Of a DNA stretch of 64,000 nt, positions 27,789-38,078 are shown in pieces (the stretch's first letter is position 1; each line of letters opens with the position of its first letter). The translations under genes and the position numbers were made by a program. A model generated the notes under the pieces. The model had not been told where the DNA came from and did no database searches. It saw only the letters and a list, made by a program, of their open reading frames with translations. The DNA lies in NCBI GenBank assembly GCA_963764565.1, contig CAVXTD010000027.1, forward strand, positions 62,001-126,000, read 5' to 3'. The DNA comes from DATBLE01 sp963764565. GTDB lineage: Bacteria; Actinomycetota; Thermoleophilia; Gaiellales; Gaiellaceae.

Positions 27789-28968
27789 GTGGCGATCACG
27801 TCCGCGTATGACCATGCCCCGAGCCCGGAGGAGACCGCGGCCGCAAGCCGCCGTTCTCGCACGACGGGTCGGCGCAAGATCGCCTGTCTGTCTTCGGCTC
27901 CGGCGAATCCGTATCTCCGCCTGCTCTACGAGCACCTCTCCGCCCACGGCTTCGAGCTCGCCGACCATGCCGAGCTCTCGTTCCGGTGGTTGTGGCGCGA
28001 GCGGCGCACGGTGGAGTTCCTCCACTTCCACTGGCCCGACGGTCATACCAGGTACGAGCGAGGCCCTCTCTGGTCGCGCTCGGTGCTCTCGTGGGCGAAG
28101 CTGCCCGTCTTCGCGATGCGGCTCGCCGCCGCGCGCCTGCTCGGCTACCGCCTGGCGTGGACGATTCACCAGGTCTACCCGCACGAGCACACCAGCGCGC
28201 GGCGGGAGAGGCTCGCCGCGCTCGCTCTCGCCCGCGCCTGCCACTCGCTGCTCGCCCACGACTCCGCCACCGCAGAGCTCGCCCGGCGGGAGCTCGGCGA
28301 CGCAGCGGCGCAGGTCTCGATCGTGCCGCACGGCTCGTACATCGGCGTCTATCCGCGCGGGCGGGACCGCGAGGAGATCCGGAGGCTGCTCTCGGCATTC
28401 CGAGCAGCGCCTTCGTCTTCCTCACGTTCGGCGAGCTGCGCCCCTACAAGGGCATCGACCTCCTGCTGGCGGCGTTCTCCTCGGCCTCGCTGCCCGGCGA
28501 CGCGCGGCTCGTCGTCGCCGGACATCCGAAGGACGCGTCCGTCCGCTCGGCGGTCGAGGCTGCTGCGGCGACGGACGGGAGGATCAAGCCGCTGACTCGA
28601 GTTCATCCCGGACGAGCGCGTGCGGGAGCTGTTCGAGGCCAGCGACGCGGTGGTCGTCGCACGAAGCGACGGGGGTACGTCAGGCTCGCTCGTGCTGGCG
28701 TGCTCGCTCGGGCTGCCGGTCGTCGCGGCCGATTCGCAGGCGTACGCGGAGCTGACGATGGGAGGCAAGGCCGGCTGGCTCTTCCGCGCCGGCGACCCCG
28801 CATCGCTCCGCGCCGCTCTCGAGGAGGCGGCCGCCGACGCCGGCGCCGCGCCGGCGCGCGAGGGCGCACGGCCTACGCGATCGCGGAGCGCCTCGCGCTG
28901 GCCCGAGATCGCGTCACAGACCGCACGGCTGCTCGAGTCGTCCGGCCGACTCACGGACGCCGGCCTGA
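27789..28968 (+). CDS. Glycosyltransferase (GT4-like); several frameshifts
   Basis: GTG 27789. KIACLSSAPANPYLRLLYEH, then FLHFHWPDGHTRYERGP and LAWTIHQVYPHEHTSARRER, are typical of GT4-like enzymes with the 'NPY ... HWP' N-terminus. HSLLAHDSATAELARRELG and VSIVPHGSYIGVYP follow. The frame breaks near 28390, continues in another frame as SSAFVFLTFGELRPYKGIDL, breaks near 28605 and resumes as VRELFEASDAVVVARSDGGT, SGSLVLACSLGLPVVAADSQ. The end is unclear; the TGA at 28966-28968 in the third frame is taken, just before the next gene. Probably adds one sugar of the repeat unit. Confidence 0.65.
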
Positions 28969-28984
28969 TGGCCGTCCATGCCCG

Positions 28985-30235
28985 ATGCCCCGCCTGCCGT
29001 CCGGGCGAGGCGAGCCGCCGGCGCCGGCGCGACGAGCACCACCGCCCGCCGTTCTCGATCTGTGTCTCTCGCCTCAGCGATGGGAGATCGACCTGCCGAC
29101 GAACCGGCAGCAGATCATGCGACGTGCCGCCGAGCGCGGTCACCACGTCCTCTTCGTCGACAGCGGCCCGTTCCTGGGACGCCACCTCGTCCGGCTCTTC
29201 CGCGGCGGCGACCGCCGCAGCCACGTGCGGCGGCTGCTGTCGGCCGAGCAGGTGGAGCCGCGCATCGAGGTCAGGTATGCCGTCAACGTCGTGCCGTGGA
29301 GCAGGCAGCTACGAGCGGGCGAACGCGGTCAACTGCTTCCTGACCGGCCGGGTGCTCCGGCGGATCGTCCGGCGGCTTCCGCAGCCGGTCGTCCTCTGGC
29401 TGTACGACCCGTCCGCCGTGCACCTCGTCGGAATCTGCGGCGAGATCTTCGCGGTCTACGACTGCGTCGACGATCACGCGGCGATCTGGAACGGTCGCCT
29501 CGGAAGCGCGCAAGCGCAACCTGATCGCCGGCGTCGGACGAGCAGGCGACGAGGCGCTCGAGGCTCGTCTTCACGACGACGAAGACGCTCTTCGAGCGCC
29601 AGCAACTCCTCAACCCCGCGACGTACCTCGTTCCGAACGTCGGCGACTACGCGCACTTCTCGACCGCCTCGGAGCGCTCTTTCGCGGCGCCCGAGCTCGC
29701 CGGCCTCACCCGGCCGGTGATCGGCTTCGCCGGCAACTTCATGACGCTCAAGGTCGACTTCGAGTTGCTGGAGGCGGTCGCCGCCGCCCGGCCGGAGTGG
29801 ACGCTGCTCCTGATCGGGCCGGTGCAACCCGACGCGGAGGCGGCCCTGAAGTCGCTCCAGAGGCACGAAAACGTCACGTGGCTCGGGCTGAAGGCGTACG
29901 CCGACCTGCCGCGCTTCGTCGCCGCCTTCGACGTCGGGATCATCCCCTACACGAGAAACGCGTATACGCAGAGCTGCCAGCCGGTCAAGCTCTACGAGTA
30001 CCTCGCGGCCGGAAAGCCGATCGTCGCCTCGGGCCTGCCCGCCCTTGCCGACAAGGAGCCGGACGTCGTGCTCGCCGAGGGCGCCGACGGCTTCGTGGCC
30101 GCGATCGAGGACGCGCTCCGCCTCGATTCCGACGACGACCGTGCCCGCCGGATGGCGCTGGCCGCGCAGAACACCTGGGAGAACCGCGCCTCGACGCTCC
30201 TCGATCTCGTCTCGCAGGCGCTCGAGGCCCACTGA
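28985..30235 (+). CDS. Glycosyltransferase (TuaH-like GT-B); several frameshifts
   Basis: ATG 28985. LDLCLSPQRWEIDLPTNRQQ, IMRRAAERGHHVLFVDSGPF, then (after a break near 29310) VVLWLYDPSAVHLVG and IFAVYDCVDDHAAIWNGR: the 'YDC.DD' element and preceding P-x-x-xLW-Y-P pattern resemble teichuronic-acid GT TuaH. More breaks occur around 29500-29720. The C-terminal domain is intact: IGFAGNFMTLKVDFELLEAV, VTWLGLKAYADLPRFVAAFD, TQSCQPVKLYEYLAAGKPIV (donor-site E). It ends at 30235, 40 bases before the next GT4. Confidence 0.7.
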
Positions 30236-30275
30236 TGGTCGACGGGCCGCACCCCGAGTACCGGTCGACCGGCTA

Positions 30276-31488
30276 ATGCGCATTCTGGTCGGCACCGACC
30301 AGTGGTTTCCCGACTACAAGGGTGGCGTCGCACGGGTCGCCACCGACACCGCGCGGCTGCTCGCCGGCCGCGGCCACGAGGTGGTCGTTCTCGCTCCGCG
30401 GGTGACGCGGTCTACCGGCCGAGGAGCGGGAAGGCTCGCTGATCGTGAAGCGGGTGCTGTCCCGCGGCCTGCTGCCCGAGACGTTGACGGACGTCGTCGA
30501 GGTGAGGCACCACGCCGCCCGGCTCGACGGGAGGTTCGACCTGTTGATCGCGCACGCGAGCACGATCGGAGTCGGCCTCTCGAGCGCGGGTATCGACGCG
30601 CCGCTCGTCTTCGTCTACCACTCCGCGACGGCACGGGAGCTACGGACGCTCCGCCCCCGGTTCCCGTTCCGGAGCCGCGTGACGAGCTACGGCCTCGCTC
30701 CCGTGATCGGGCTCCTGGAGAGGATGGTCGTGCGCCGGTCGGCTCGCATCCTGCTGCTCAGCGAGTTCACCCGCTCGCTCTTCATGCTCGACCACGCAGC
30801 GCACGCCGACCGGGTGCGCCTGGTTCGCGGTGCGGCGGACGTCAACTCGTTCGATCCGGGAGACGGCCTGGAAGCGGCGCGGAAGCGGCTCGGCATCGAC
30901 GGGGGCGCGACCTTGCTCGTGACCGTCCGGCGGCTCGACCCGAGAATGGGGCTCGATCTGCTGCTGCACGCGCTGCGGCTCCTGAACGACGAACGGCCCG
31001 TCGACCTCGCGATCATCGGCAGCGGGATGCTCGAGAAGCCCCTGAGGCATCTCCGTACGGAGCTTCGGCTCGAGGACCGCGTCCGGCTGCTCGGATCCGT
31101 CGGGGACGACCGGCTGCGCGACTGGTATCGCGCCGCCGACCTCTTCGTGCTGCCGTCGACCGCCTTCGAGTGTTTCGGAATGGTGACCGCCGAGTCGCTG
31201 GCGAGCGGAACGCCGGTCGTCGGGACACGCGTCGGCGCAACGCCGGAGCTGCTCGAGGGGCTCGACCCGCGGCTGCTCGTGGGGTCGCCTGACCCGCAGG
31301 CCCTCGCGGAGACGATCCGGTGCGGGCTCGAGCTCGCCGGTCCCGAGCTTCGGAGCCGCTGCCGCGAATATGCCCTCGCGAAGTTCAACTGGGAGTCGCA
31401 GATCGGCGTGTGGGAAGCCGCGATGACCGAGGCGACGGGCACCTTCGTCCAGGCACCGGCTCGCGTGACCGCGCCAAGACTGACATGA
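30276..31488 (+). CDS. Glycosyltransferase family 4; one frameshift
   Basis: ATG 30276, MRILVGTDQWFPDYKGGVAR; one frameshift near 30415; then intact: GRFDLLIAHASTIGVGLSSA, APLVFVYHSATARELRTLR, ARILLLSEFTRSLFMLDHA, TLLVTVRRLDPRMGLDLL, WYRAADLFVLPSTAFECFGM, TAESLASGTPVVGTRVGATPE. It matches the GT4 at 23809-25010 motif for motif and is a paralogue. The stop overlaps the deacetylase start (ATGA, 31485-31488). About 404 residues. Confidence 0.85.
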
Positions 31489-32491
31489 CCGCGCCAACGC
31501 TGACAGGCTCGGCAGCGAAGGAGCTCGCCGGCCGCGCCGTCCGGCACAGCGGCCTCGCCTGGGTCGTTCGCCACACGTACAGAAGGGGCGGAGCGGGGAT
31601 CCTGGTCTACCACGATCCCGAGCCGGAAGTGCTGCGCCGCCATCTCCGGTACCTCGCTCCGCGCTACGCGTTCATCACGCTCGACGCGCTGGTCGAAGCG
31701 ATCCACGAACGGGACTGGAGGAGGATCCCGCCGAACAGCCTTGCGCTCACATTCGACGACGGCCATCGAGGCAACACCCGTCTGGTCGAGATCTTCCACG
31801 AGTTCGGTGTCGTTCCGTCGATCTTTCTCTGCACGCAGATCGTCGACACGCGCCGGCGATTCTGGTGGACGTCGCCCGGTATCGACCCCCAGCCGCTCAA
31901 GGCTCGCCCGAACGCGGAGCGGCTCGCATTCCTCGAGGAACACGCGCAGTACACACCGACCGCCGAGCACGACGGGCCGCCTCAGGCGCTCACAGCCGCC
32001 GAGATCGCGGAGATGAACGGCACCGTCGACTTCCAGGCCCACACCCGCTTCCATCCGATCCTGCCGATGTGCACGGACGCCGAGGCGATGGACGAGATCG
32101 TGCTCTCGAAACAGGAAGTCGAGCGGCTCTCAGGGCGCGAATGCAGGCACTTTGCGTTTCCGAACGGCGACTTCACCGCTCGCGACCTCGACCTGGTCAA
32201 GCGCGCGGGCTACCGATCGTCGCGGACGACGCAGGACCGGCTGGAACCGCGCCGCCTCGGATCCGTATCGCCTGCGGGTGGTCGGGGTTTCCGATCGACG
32301 CCTCGGTCGACGTTCTCGCCCTCCAACTGACGGGCGTGCGCGCGGTGTGGGAGGCGATCGGCCGCCTGAAGGCGGGAGTGGTGGGTGGCGCCGCGGAGCC
32401 GCCTACCGCGGCCGTCTCGCGCGAGCCCACACACCGCTCGCAATCACAAAGGCCATCGGATGCGCGTCGAGCCAGCGGTCGGCGTACTTGA
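31485..32491 (+). CDS. Polysaccharide deacetylase (NodB/CE4-like); one frameshift
   Basis: ATG in the ATGA overlap with the GT4. GAGILVYHDPEPEVLRRHLR, then SLALTFDDGHRGNTRLVEIF, the TFDDG motif that supplies the catalytic Asp and metal-binding Asp of CE4 enzymes. VVPSIFLCTQIV, VDFQAHTRFHPILPMC (the H-x3-H-like metal site) and CRHFAFPNGDFTARDLDL (motif 3, normally Arg/Pro/FAFP-G) follow. A break near 32215 leads into SGFPIDASVDVLALQLTGVR in another frame; the stop at 32491 would overlap the convergent gene by 89 bases, so the end is uncertain. No signal peptide is seen, so it likely acts on lipid-linked intermediates in the cytoplasm. Confidence 0.75.
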
Positions 32492-33323
32492 TCGGCGCAG
32501 CAAGCCACGCGGTCACGACTCTGGCGAGCCTGTAGGCGCCCGCGCTTCGCCCCGATAGGAGGAGGGCGAGAAAGTCGGCTGTTACCCAGGCCGCTGCCGA
32601 CGCCGGGCCGACGACGGTACCGCTCTCGACGACCTCGAAGCCGTGACGATCGAGCAGGAGCCGCAGTCCCTGCTCCGTGTAGCGGCGGTGATCGCCGGCC
32701 TGCCGGTGATAGCCCTGGATGAACGGAACCTCGACCAGCACTTCTCCCCCGGCTCGAGCACTCGAGCCACCTCGGTCAGAGCCCGGCCGTCGTCTTGGAC
32801 CTGGTGGAGCACGGCCTGCAAGACCGCCGCCGCAAAGGAGTTGTCGACGAAGGGAAGCGCTTCGGCCGAGCCGACGACGTCGACCCCCGGCAGCAGCGCG
32901 ACGTCGAGCCCGACGACGTTGTCGCCGTAGCGCTTCGCGCCGGCACCCACGTTGAGGACGAGTCGATCCGGCGGCACGGCGTCGACGAAGTCACGCACGA
33001 GGCCGCTCGTGCGTGGCGACTTGTAGGTGAGCGCCGGCCGGATGAGGCCCCGGTGGCGATCGAGGAACGGAAGCAGCCGCTCCGGGAGCAGACGGCGCAT
33101 GCCCACCTCCCAGTCGGCGCTCTCCTCGGGAGCCCGGCGATCGGCGAGCAGGACCGGCACGCCGTCGACGGCCGCGAAGGCGGTGTCGCAAGCGGGGCAA
33201 CGCGGGAGTCTCGCCTGCCCATGACAAGGGAGCGCGACAGAGGGGGCAGGCCGCGATCGCCTCGTAGACGACGGACGGAGTGCGAGGCCGATTCGATACC
33301 CGAGTGGTCGACGATCGCGGCAC
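32403..33323 (-). CDS. Class I methyltransferase with N-terminal zinc-ribbon-like (Trm112-type) segment; two frameshifts
   Basis: A GTG at 33323 is the likely start. ACPLCRAPL and, after a frameshift near 33215, RCPACDTAFAAVDGVPVLL together form two CxxC pairs and the 'DG(V/I)PVLL' end of a Trm112/methyltransferase zinc finger. The SAM-binding domain follows: DRLVLNVGAGAKRYGDNVVG, DVVGSAEALPFVDNSFAAAV, VLHQVQDDGRALTEVARVLE. A break near 32740 gives VEVPFIQGYHRQAGDHRRYT, EQGLRLLLDRHGFEVVESG, ending at 32403. This is the Methyltransf_11 type common in EPS loci. Substrate unknown. Confidence 0.75.
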
Positions 33324-33386
33324 GGTAGCGCGGTCTTGACTATCGTGACGACGTGTTGCGCCGTCGTCGCCCAAACGGAGGGTTCC

Positions 33387-34115
33387 TTGCTGGGCGCACT
33401 TAGACAGCGCGCCCCGCGTCCGCTGAAGACCGCCGCTCGCAGGCTCCTGGTCGAGCCGCGCTGGGGCCAGCTTCGGAGGACGAAGCCCTTCGACGACAAC
33501 TACGGAATCGGGCGCGGCTTTCCCATCGACAGGGTCTACCTCGAGCAGTTCGTCGCCGAGTACGCGGACGACGTTCGGGGTGAAGTGCTCGAGGTCAAGG
33601 ACTCCCGCTATACCGAGGCCTTTGGCGGCGACAAAGTCACCGGCAAGCACGTTGTCGACATCGATCCTGACAATCCGCGCACCACGATTGTCGCGGATCT
33701 CAGTGAGCCCGGCTCGCTTCCGAGCGACCGCTTCGACTGCGTGATCGTGACGCAGACGCTGCAGTACATCCCGGACGCGTGGGCCGCCGTCGCCAACTGC
33801 TGGCAATCGCTCGCGCCGGGCGGGGCCCTCCTCGTGTCTTTCCCCTTCCTCACCCGGGTGGAGCCCTTCTTGGGCCCGGAAGGTGACTTCTGGCGGGTCA
33901 CGCAGGGCGGTCTCGGCGAGCTCCTGCGAAGGTCATGCCCAGGAGCCGAGATCGACGTGCGCGGCTACGGCAACGTCCTGGTGGCGGTCGCGTACCTGAT
34001 GGGCATGGCGCGCCAGGATCTCCGCGAGCGCGAGATCGACTTCCACGATTCCGGGTTCGACATCGTCGTGTGCGGCCGCGCCAGGAAGGCCGGCCGGGGC
34101 GCCACCCCGTCCTGA
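33387..34115 (+). CDS. SAM-dependent methyltransferase-like protein
   Basis: Intact. The frame opens at TTG 33336, but TTG 33387 is preferred: GGAGGG lies four bases upstream and the product then begins LGALRQRAPRPLKTAARRLL, a usual N-terminus for this group. FDDNYGIGRGFPIDRVYLEQ, then EVLEVKDSRYTEAFGGDKVT (the SAM-binding region, with the usual E.G replaced by EVKDSRYT), VVDIDPDNPRTTIVADLSEP, FDCVIVTQTLQYIPDAWAAV and LAPGGALLVSFPFLTRV. About 242 residues. It probably methylates a sugar or polyprenyl-linked intermediate. Divergent from the zinc-ribbon methyltransferase at 33323. Confidence 0.75.
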   Translation: MLGALRQRAPRPLKTAARRLLVEPRWGQLRRTKPFDDNYGIGRGFPIDRVYLEQFVAEYADDVRGEVLEVKDSRYTEAFGGDKVTGKHVVDIDPDNPRTTIVADLSEPGSLPSDRFDCVIVTQTLQYIPDAWAAVANCWQSLAPGGALLVSFPFLTRVEPFLGPEGDFWRVTQGGLGELLRRSCPGAEIDVRGYGNVLVAVAYLMGMARQDLREREIDFHDSGFDIVVCGRARKAGRGATPS

Positions 34116-34226
34116 GCCGTCCGCGCCTTGCTGGGCGCGGCGACCCGCGCACCACGACCTAACGACAGCAGCGCTTAGCCGATCACGCGGTGTGCGAGCG
34201 CCCGCGCCGCCGTAACGTTGATCAAC

Positions 34227-35355
34227 GTGACGGACCTTCTCATCGTTGTCGGCGCGCGCCCAAATTTCATGAAGGCGGCCCCGATCGTGGAGGCGGCTCG
34301 CCGCATCGGGCTGAGCTGCTCGATCGTCCACACGGGGCAGCACTACGACGACGAGCTGTCCCGGGTGTTCTTCGACGAGCTTCACCTGCCGGAGCCGGAT
34401 GTGTTTCTCGGCGTCGGCTCGGGGCGTCACGGCGAGCAGACGGCAAAGGTCATGCTCGCGTTCGAGCAGGAGCTGCTGCGGATCGCACCGAGCGTCGTCG
34501 TCGTGATCGGCGACGTCAACTCGACTCTTGCCTGTGCCCTGGTCGCCGCGAAGGAGCGGTATCCGGTGGCCCATGTCGAGGCCGGCCTCCGCTGCTACGA
34601 GCCCCACATGCCGGAGGAGATCAATCGGCGCCTGACCGACCACATCTCGACCTACCTCTACACGACGAGCCTCGACGCCAACGAGAATCTCCGCCGCGAA
34701 GGAATTCCCGACGGACATGTCGTCTTCGTCGGCAACACGATGATCGACTCGCTGCTGCGGTTTCGCGATGTGGCGAGGGCCCGGGAGGCCGGGGACTCGT
34801 CTCGGGCTTCCCGACGGCCAGTACGCCGTCGTCACCCTCCACCGGCCGGACAACGTCGACGACCCGGAGGCCCTGCGCAGTATCTTCGAGGCGATCGCCG
34901 TGATCAGCCGCTGCGTGCCGGTCGTCTTCCCGTTGCATCCGCGAACCCGTGCTCGCGCAGCGGCAGCCGGCCTCGAGCGGGTGCTCGCCGACGAACCGGG
35001 CATCTTCGACACCAAGCCGCTCGGCTACCTCGACTTCATGGGCCTGCTCGCCGACGCCGGCCTCGTGCTGACGGACTCCGGCGGGATCCAGGAGGAGACG
35101 ACGGTCCTCGGGGTGCCTTGCCTGACGCTGCGCCCGTCGACCGAGCGGCCGATCACCGTGACCTCGGGCACGAATCGTGTGGTCGGCAGCGACCCGGAGC
35201 GAATCGTCGAGGAGGCGCTCACGGTACTCGAGTCGACGACGCGTCCTGCCGGCATCCCGGAGCTGTGGGACGGGCGGGCCGGAGAGCGGATTGTCGAAAA
35301 CCTTCGCTCACAGCTCTACCCCGGCGTTCCTGCTGCTGCCTCCGGGCGCCGCTAG
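34227..35355 (+). CDS. wecB: UDP-N-acetylglucosamine 2-epimerase (non-hydrolysing); one frameshift
   Basis: GTG 34227 (TTG 34218 is an alternative) starts TDLLIVVGARPNFMKAAPIV, the family signature, with HTGQHYDDELSRVFFDEL, VVIGDVNSTLACALVAAKER, VAHVEAGLRCYEPHMPEEIN and RRLTDHIS following. A break near 34785 is followed by YAVVTLHRPDNVDDPEAL, DFMGLLADAGLVLTDSGGIQ, EETTVLGVPCLTLRPSTERP and TSGTNRVVG, all diagnostic. It converts UDP-GlcNAc to UDP-ManNAc, a precursor for the polymer. About 375 residues. Its stop overlaps the convergent GT4 stop by three bases. Confidence 0.9.
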
Positions 35356-36575
35356 CGCGAAGCGCCCACCGCCCGACGAGCGATTCCGTACACCTCGAGG
35401 GTGCCCTCGACCATCTGCTCGAGCGTGTAGCGCTCGCGAACGCGGGCGAGAGCCGCCTCGCCGAGCCGCCTCCGCCGGTCGCGATCGCCGTACAGCAGAG
35501 CCATTGCCTTGGTGAGCTCATCCCGGTTCGCAGCTGCCACCAGCAGGCCGTTCTCGCCGGGCCGGTCGATCACCTCCGGGATGCCGCCACGTGCGGACGC
35601 GATGACCGGTAAAGCACTCGCCATCGCCTGCGGAAGGATCAGCGGGGCGGCCTCGTCGCGCTCTGTCGGGAAGAGGAAGACGTCGGCCGCTGCCAGATAG
35701 CCGGGTATCGCGGCGGGCGGTTGCGCACCCACGAAGCGAACCCGCTCCCGCAGCTGGAGCGCCGACGCAAGCTGCTCGAGAGCGTCCCTCTCCTCGCCGT
35801 CGCCGACGACGACGAGCTGCGCGTCCGGCGCCTCGCCGGCGATCCCCGCCAGGGCGTGGATCGCGTGATGCGTTCCCTTCTCGCGGGTCAGCCGTCCGGC
35901 GCACGCGAACAGGAAGCCTCCGTCCAGACCGAGCTCTCTGCGCACCTCGTCGCGCGGACGCGGGTGGAACACCGCCGTGTCGATTCCGTTCGGAACCACG
36001 TGCACCCGCGAGCGGTCGAGCAGGTGCGACCGGCACGTGTCCGCGAGCTGCTGCTGGGACGGCACGATCGCCTCACAGGCCCGGAAGACGCGCCAGTTCC
36101 CACGCGAGAAGTGCTGGCGCGTAAGCCGGGCGAGCCCCCGCTGCTCCTTCAGCACGGGGATCGGGCGGTGCGCCGCGAGCTGGCGTCGGAGGCTCGCCTT
36201 GACGAGCCCGAAGTAGTTGCCGTGGAACATGACGACGATCGGCGTGCGCCGGTGGACGCCGCGGCGGACGAGCTCGAGCGCGCTCGAGCCCTCGCCGTGG
36301 ACGACGTCGAAAGGACGTTCGGCGTCCGCCCGCATGAACGCCTCGTAGGACGAGCGGAGCCACCCGGGGGCGACGAAGCTCTCCGAGCTCACGTCGAGGT
36401 AGCGCCAGCGCACGCCGTCCTCGACCTCCTCGCGACGCCCGTCGGGATGCCGTGCGGTGATCACCTCGACCTCGTGTCCCACGGCGGCGAGCCCGCGGGC
36501 GAGATCGCGGGTGTGATCCTGCATCCCGCCGATTCCGTGCACCGGCGCGACGCGAGCGACGATGCAGATCCGCAT
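35352..36575 (-). CDS. Glycosyltransferase family 4
   Basis: Intact, 407 residues. MRICIVARVAPVHGIGGMQD gives the GT4 Gly-rich acceptor loop; ARHPDGRREEVEDGVRWRYL, ERPFDVVHGEGSSALELVRR and VVMFHGNYFGLVKASLRR follow. The donor domain has FACAGRLTREKGTHHAIHAL, LVVVGDGEERDALEQLAS, FLFPTERDEAAPLILPQAMA and SARGGIPEVIDRPGENGLLV (retaining GT4 E-x7-E-like region). Divergent from the GT4 at 36774 across 198 bp, which must contain both promoters. Confidence 0.9.
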   Translation of the reverse strand: MRICIVARVAPVHGIGGMQDHTRDLARGLAAVGHEVEVITARHPDGRREEVEDGVRWRYLDVSSESFVAPGWLRSSYEAFMRADAERPFDVVHGEGSSALELVRRGVHRRTPIVVMFHGNYFGLVKASLRRQLAAHRPIPVLKEQRGLARLTRQHFSRGNWRVFRACEAIVPSQQQLADTCRSHLLDRSRVHVVPNGIDTAVFHPRPRDEVRRELGLDGGFLFACAGRLTREKGTHHAIHALAGIAGEAPDAQLVVVGDGEERDALEQLASALQLRERVRFVGAQPPAAIPGYLAAADVFLFPTERDEAAPLILPQAMASALPVIASARGGIPEVIDRPGENGLLVAAANRDELTKAMALLYGDRDRRRRLGEAALARVRERYTLEQMVEGTLEVYGIARRAVGASR

Positions 36576-36773
36576 CGGGAGGTCGGACAGTGGTCAAGCC
36601 CACAGCGCTCGTAGAGCCTATTGTCTCTGCCCGCCGAATGGCAGGGAAGGACCACCGACGAAGGCGAGGGTGATGCCGTCGCGCGGCCGAACTAGGATCA
36701 AAACACGAATGACCGAGGCCCCGGTTTTGTCTGCACGCCCAGCAGAGCGACCCTCGCGGGTCCCGCCTCAACG

Positions 36774-38078
36774 GTGGGCTTTCTCGCCCAGGAGAACAGC
36801 CCGGTGCCGCCTCCGGCGCGATGCGGCTCCGTGTCACGGGTGGTCTACGAGCTCGCGCTCGAGCTGGCCGGGGAGCTCGACGTGACCGTCTGCTCGCTCC
36901 CGAACCCGGACGTTCCCGAAGGCATCAGCGAGGGGATCCGCTTTCTCCGGGTCGAAGGTGAACGCGATCGCCGGCGACACGACTACTACAAGGAAGTCAT
37001 CCGCGTCCTTCGCCGTCTCGACCTACCGCACCGCGAGCTCCAGGGGATGCCCTTCTACGCGCAGCACTACGCGACCGACGGCCTGCGCCGGCTCATGCAG
37101 TACGACCCGGACGTCCTCCATTTCCAGAACGTGAGCCAGTATCTGTCCCTCGCCGCGCGGCTCTTCCCAGGGCCGCGGCGGGTGCTCCACATGCACTGCG
37201 ACTGGCTTTCCCAGCTGCATCCGCGCACCGCCCGGAGGCGTCTCCGACACGCCGACCTGATACTCGGCGTCAGCGACTACATCACCAACCGGATCCGCCA
37301 GACGTACCCGGAGCTCGCGAATCGCTGCCGGACGCTCTACAACGGCGTGAATCTCGACCGCTTCGCTCTGCCCGAAGATCAGCCCGCGCGCCTTCGGGAG
37401 CTCTCGGCGGAGCTCAAAGACCGCTGGCGGCTCGGGGACGGGCCCGTCGTCCTCTACGTCGGCGGACTCGCTCCGGAGAAGGGCATCCACACCCTCCTGC
37501 CTGCCTTCCGGCAACAGCTCCGCCGCACTCCCGACGCGAAGCTCGTGCTGGTCGGGATGCACAATCGCTACTTCCAGGTCGTCGCCCCGCGCGGTCGGAA
37601 GGCGCGCCAGGAGCTCCGGACGCGTCAGCGGGGGTACCCCCAGCAGGTGGCCGCGCTCGCGGAGCCGCTCGGAGACCGCGTCCTCTTCGTCGACAGCGTC
37701 GACCACAACGATCTCGCAGCCGCGTACGCGCTCGCGGACGTGCTGGTGATGCCTTCGACCGGAAACGAGCCGTGCCCGCTGCCCGTCTTCGAGGCGCTCG
37801 CCTGCGGAGTTCCCATCGTCGCCACGGCGCTCGGAGGACTTCCCGAGCTGGTCTCAGACGGCGTCAACGGCAGGATCGTGCCGGGCGGCGACGAGACCGC
37901 GCTCGCCGATGCGCTCGCCGAGCTCTGCCTGGACGCGTCTCTTGCCCGCGAGCTCGGCGCGGCGGGCCGCCGCATCGTGACCGAGCGATTCACGTGGCGG
38001 GCGCAGGCCGAGGTGCTCAGCGGCTACTACAGCGAGCTCGCGGACGCCGAGCAGCGTGGCGCCGTGCGCGCGCTGTGA
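36774..38078 (+). CDS. Glycosyltransferase family 4
   Basis: Intact, 434 residues, GTG start. FLAQENSPVPPPARCGSVSR is the N-terminal loop (P-V-PP-..GG/GS form), then LMQYDPDVLHFQNVSQYLSL, RVLHMHCDWLSQLHPRTARR, ADLILGVSDYITNRIRQTYP, TLYNGVNLDRFALPEDQP, VVLYVGGLAPEKGIHTLLPA, and the donor motif GNEPCPLPVFEALACGVPIV. The stop overlaps the flippase start as GTGA (38075-38078), so the two are co-translated. Probably the last or first transfer acting with the export machinery. Confidence 0.9.
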   Translation: MGFLAQENSPVPPPARCGSVSRVVYELALELAGELDVTVCSLPNPDVPEGISEGIRFLRVEGERDRRRHDYYKEVIRVLRRLDLPHRELQGMPFYAQHYATDGLRRLMQYDPDVLHFQNVSQYLSLAARLFPGPRRVLHMHCDWLSQLHPRTARRRLRHADLILGVSDYITNRIRQTYPELANRCRTLYNGVNLDRFALPEDQPARLRELSAELKDRWRLGDGPVVLYVGGLAPEKGIHTLLPAFRQQLRRTPDAKLVLVGMHNRYFQVVAPRGRKARQELRTRQRGYPQQVAALAEPLGDRVLFVDSVDHNDLAAAYALADVLVMPSTGNEPCPLPVFEALACGVPIVATALGGLPELVSDGVNGRIVPGGDETALADALAELCLDASLARELGAAGRRIVTERFTWRAQAEVLSGYYSELADAEQRGAVRAL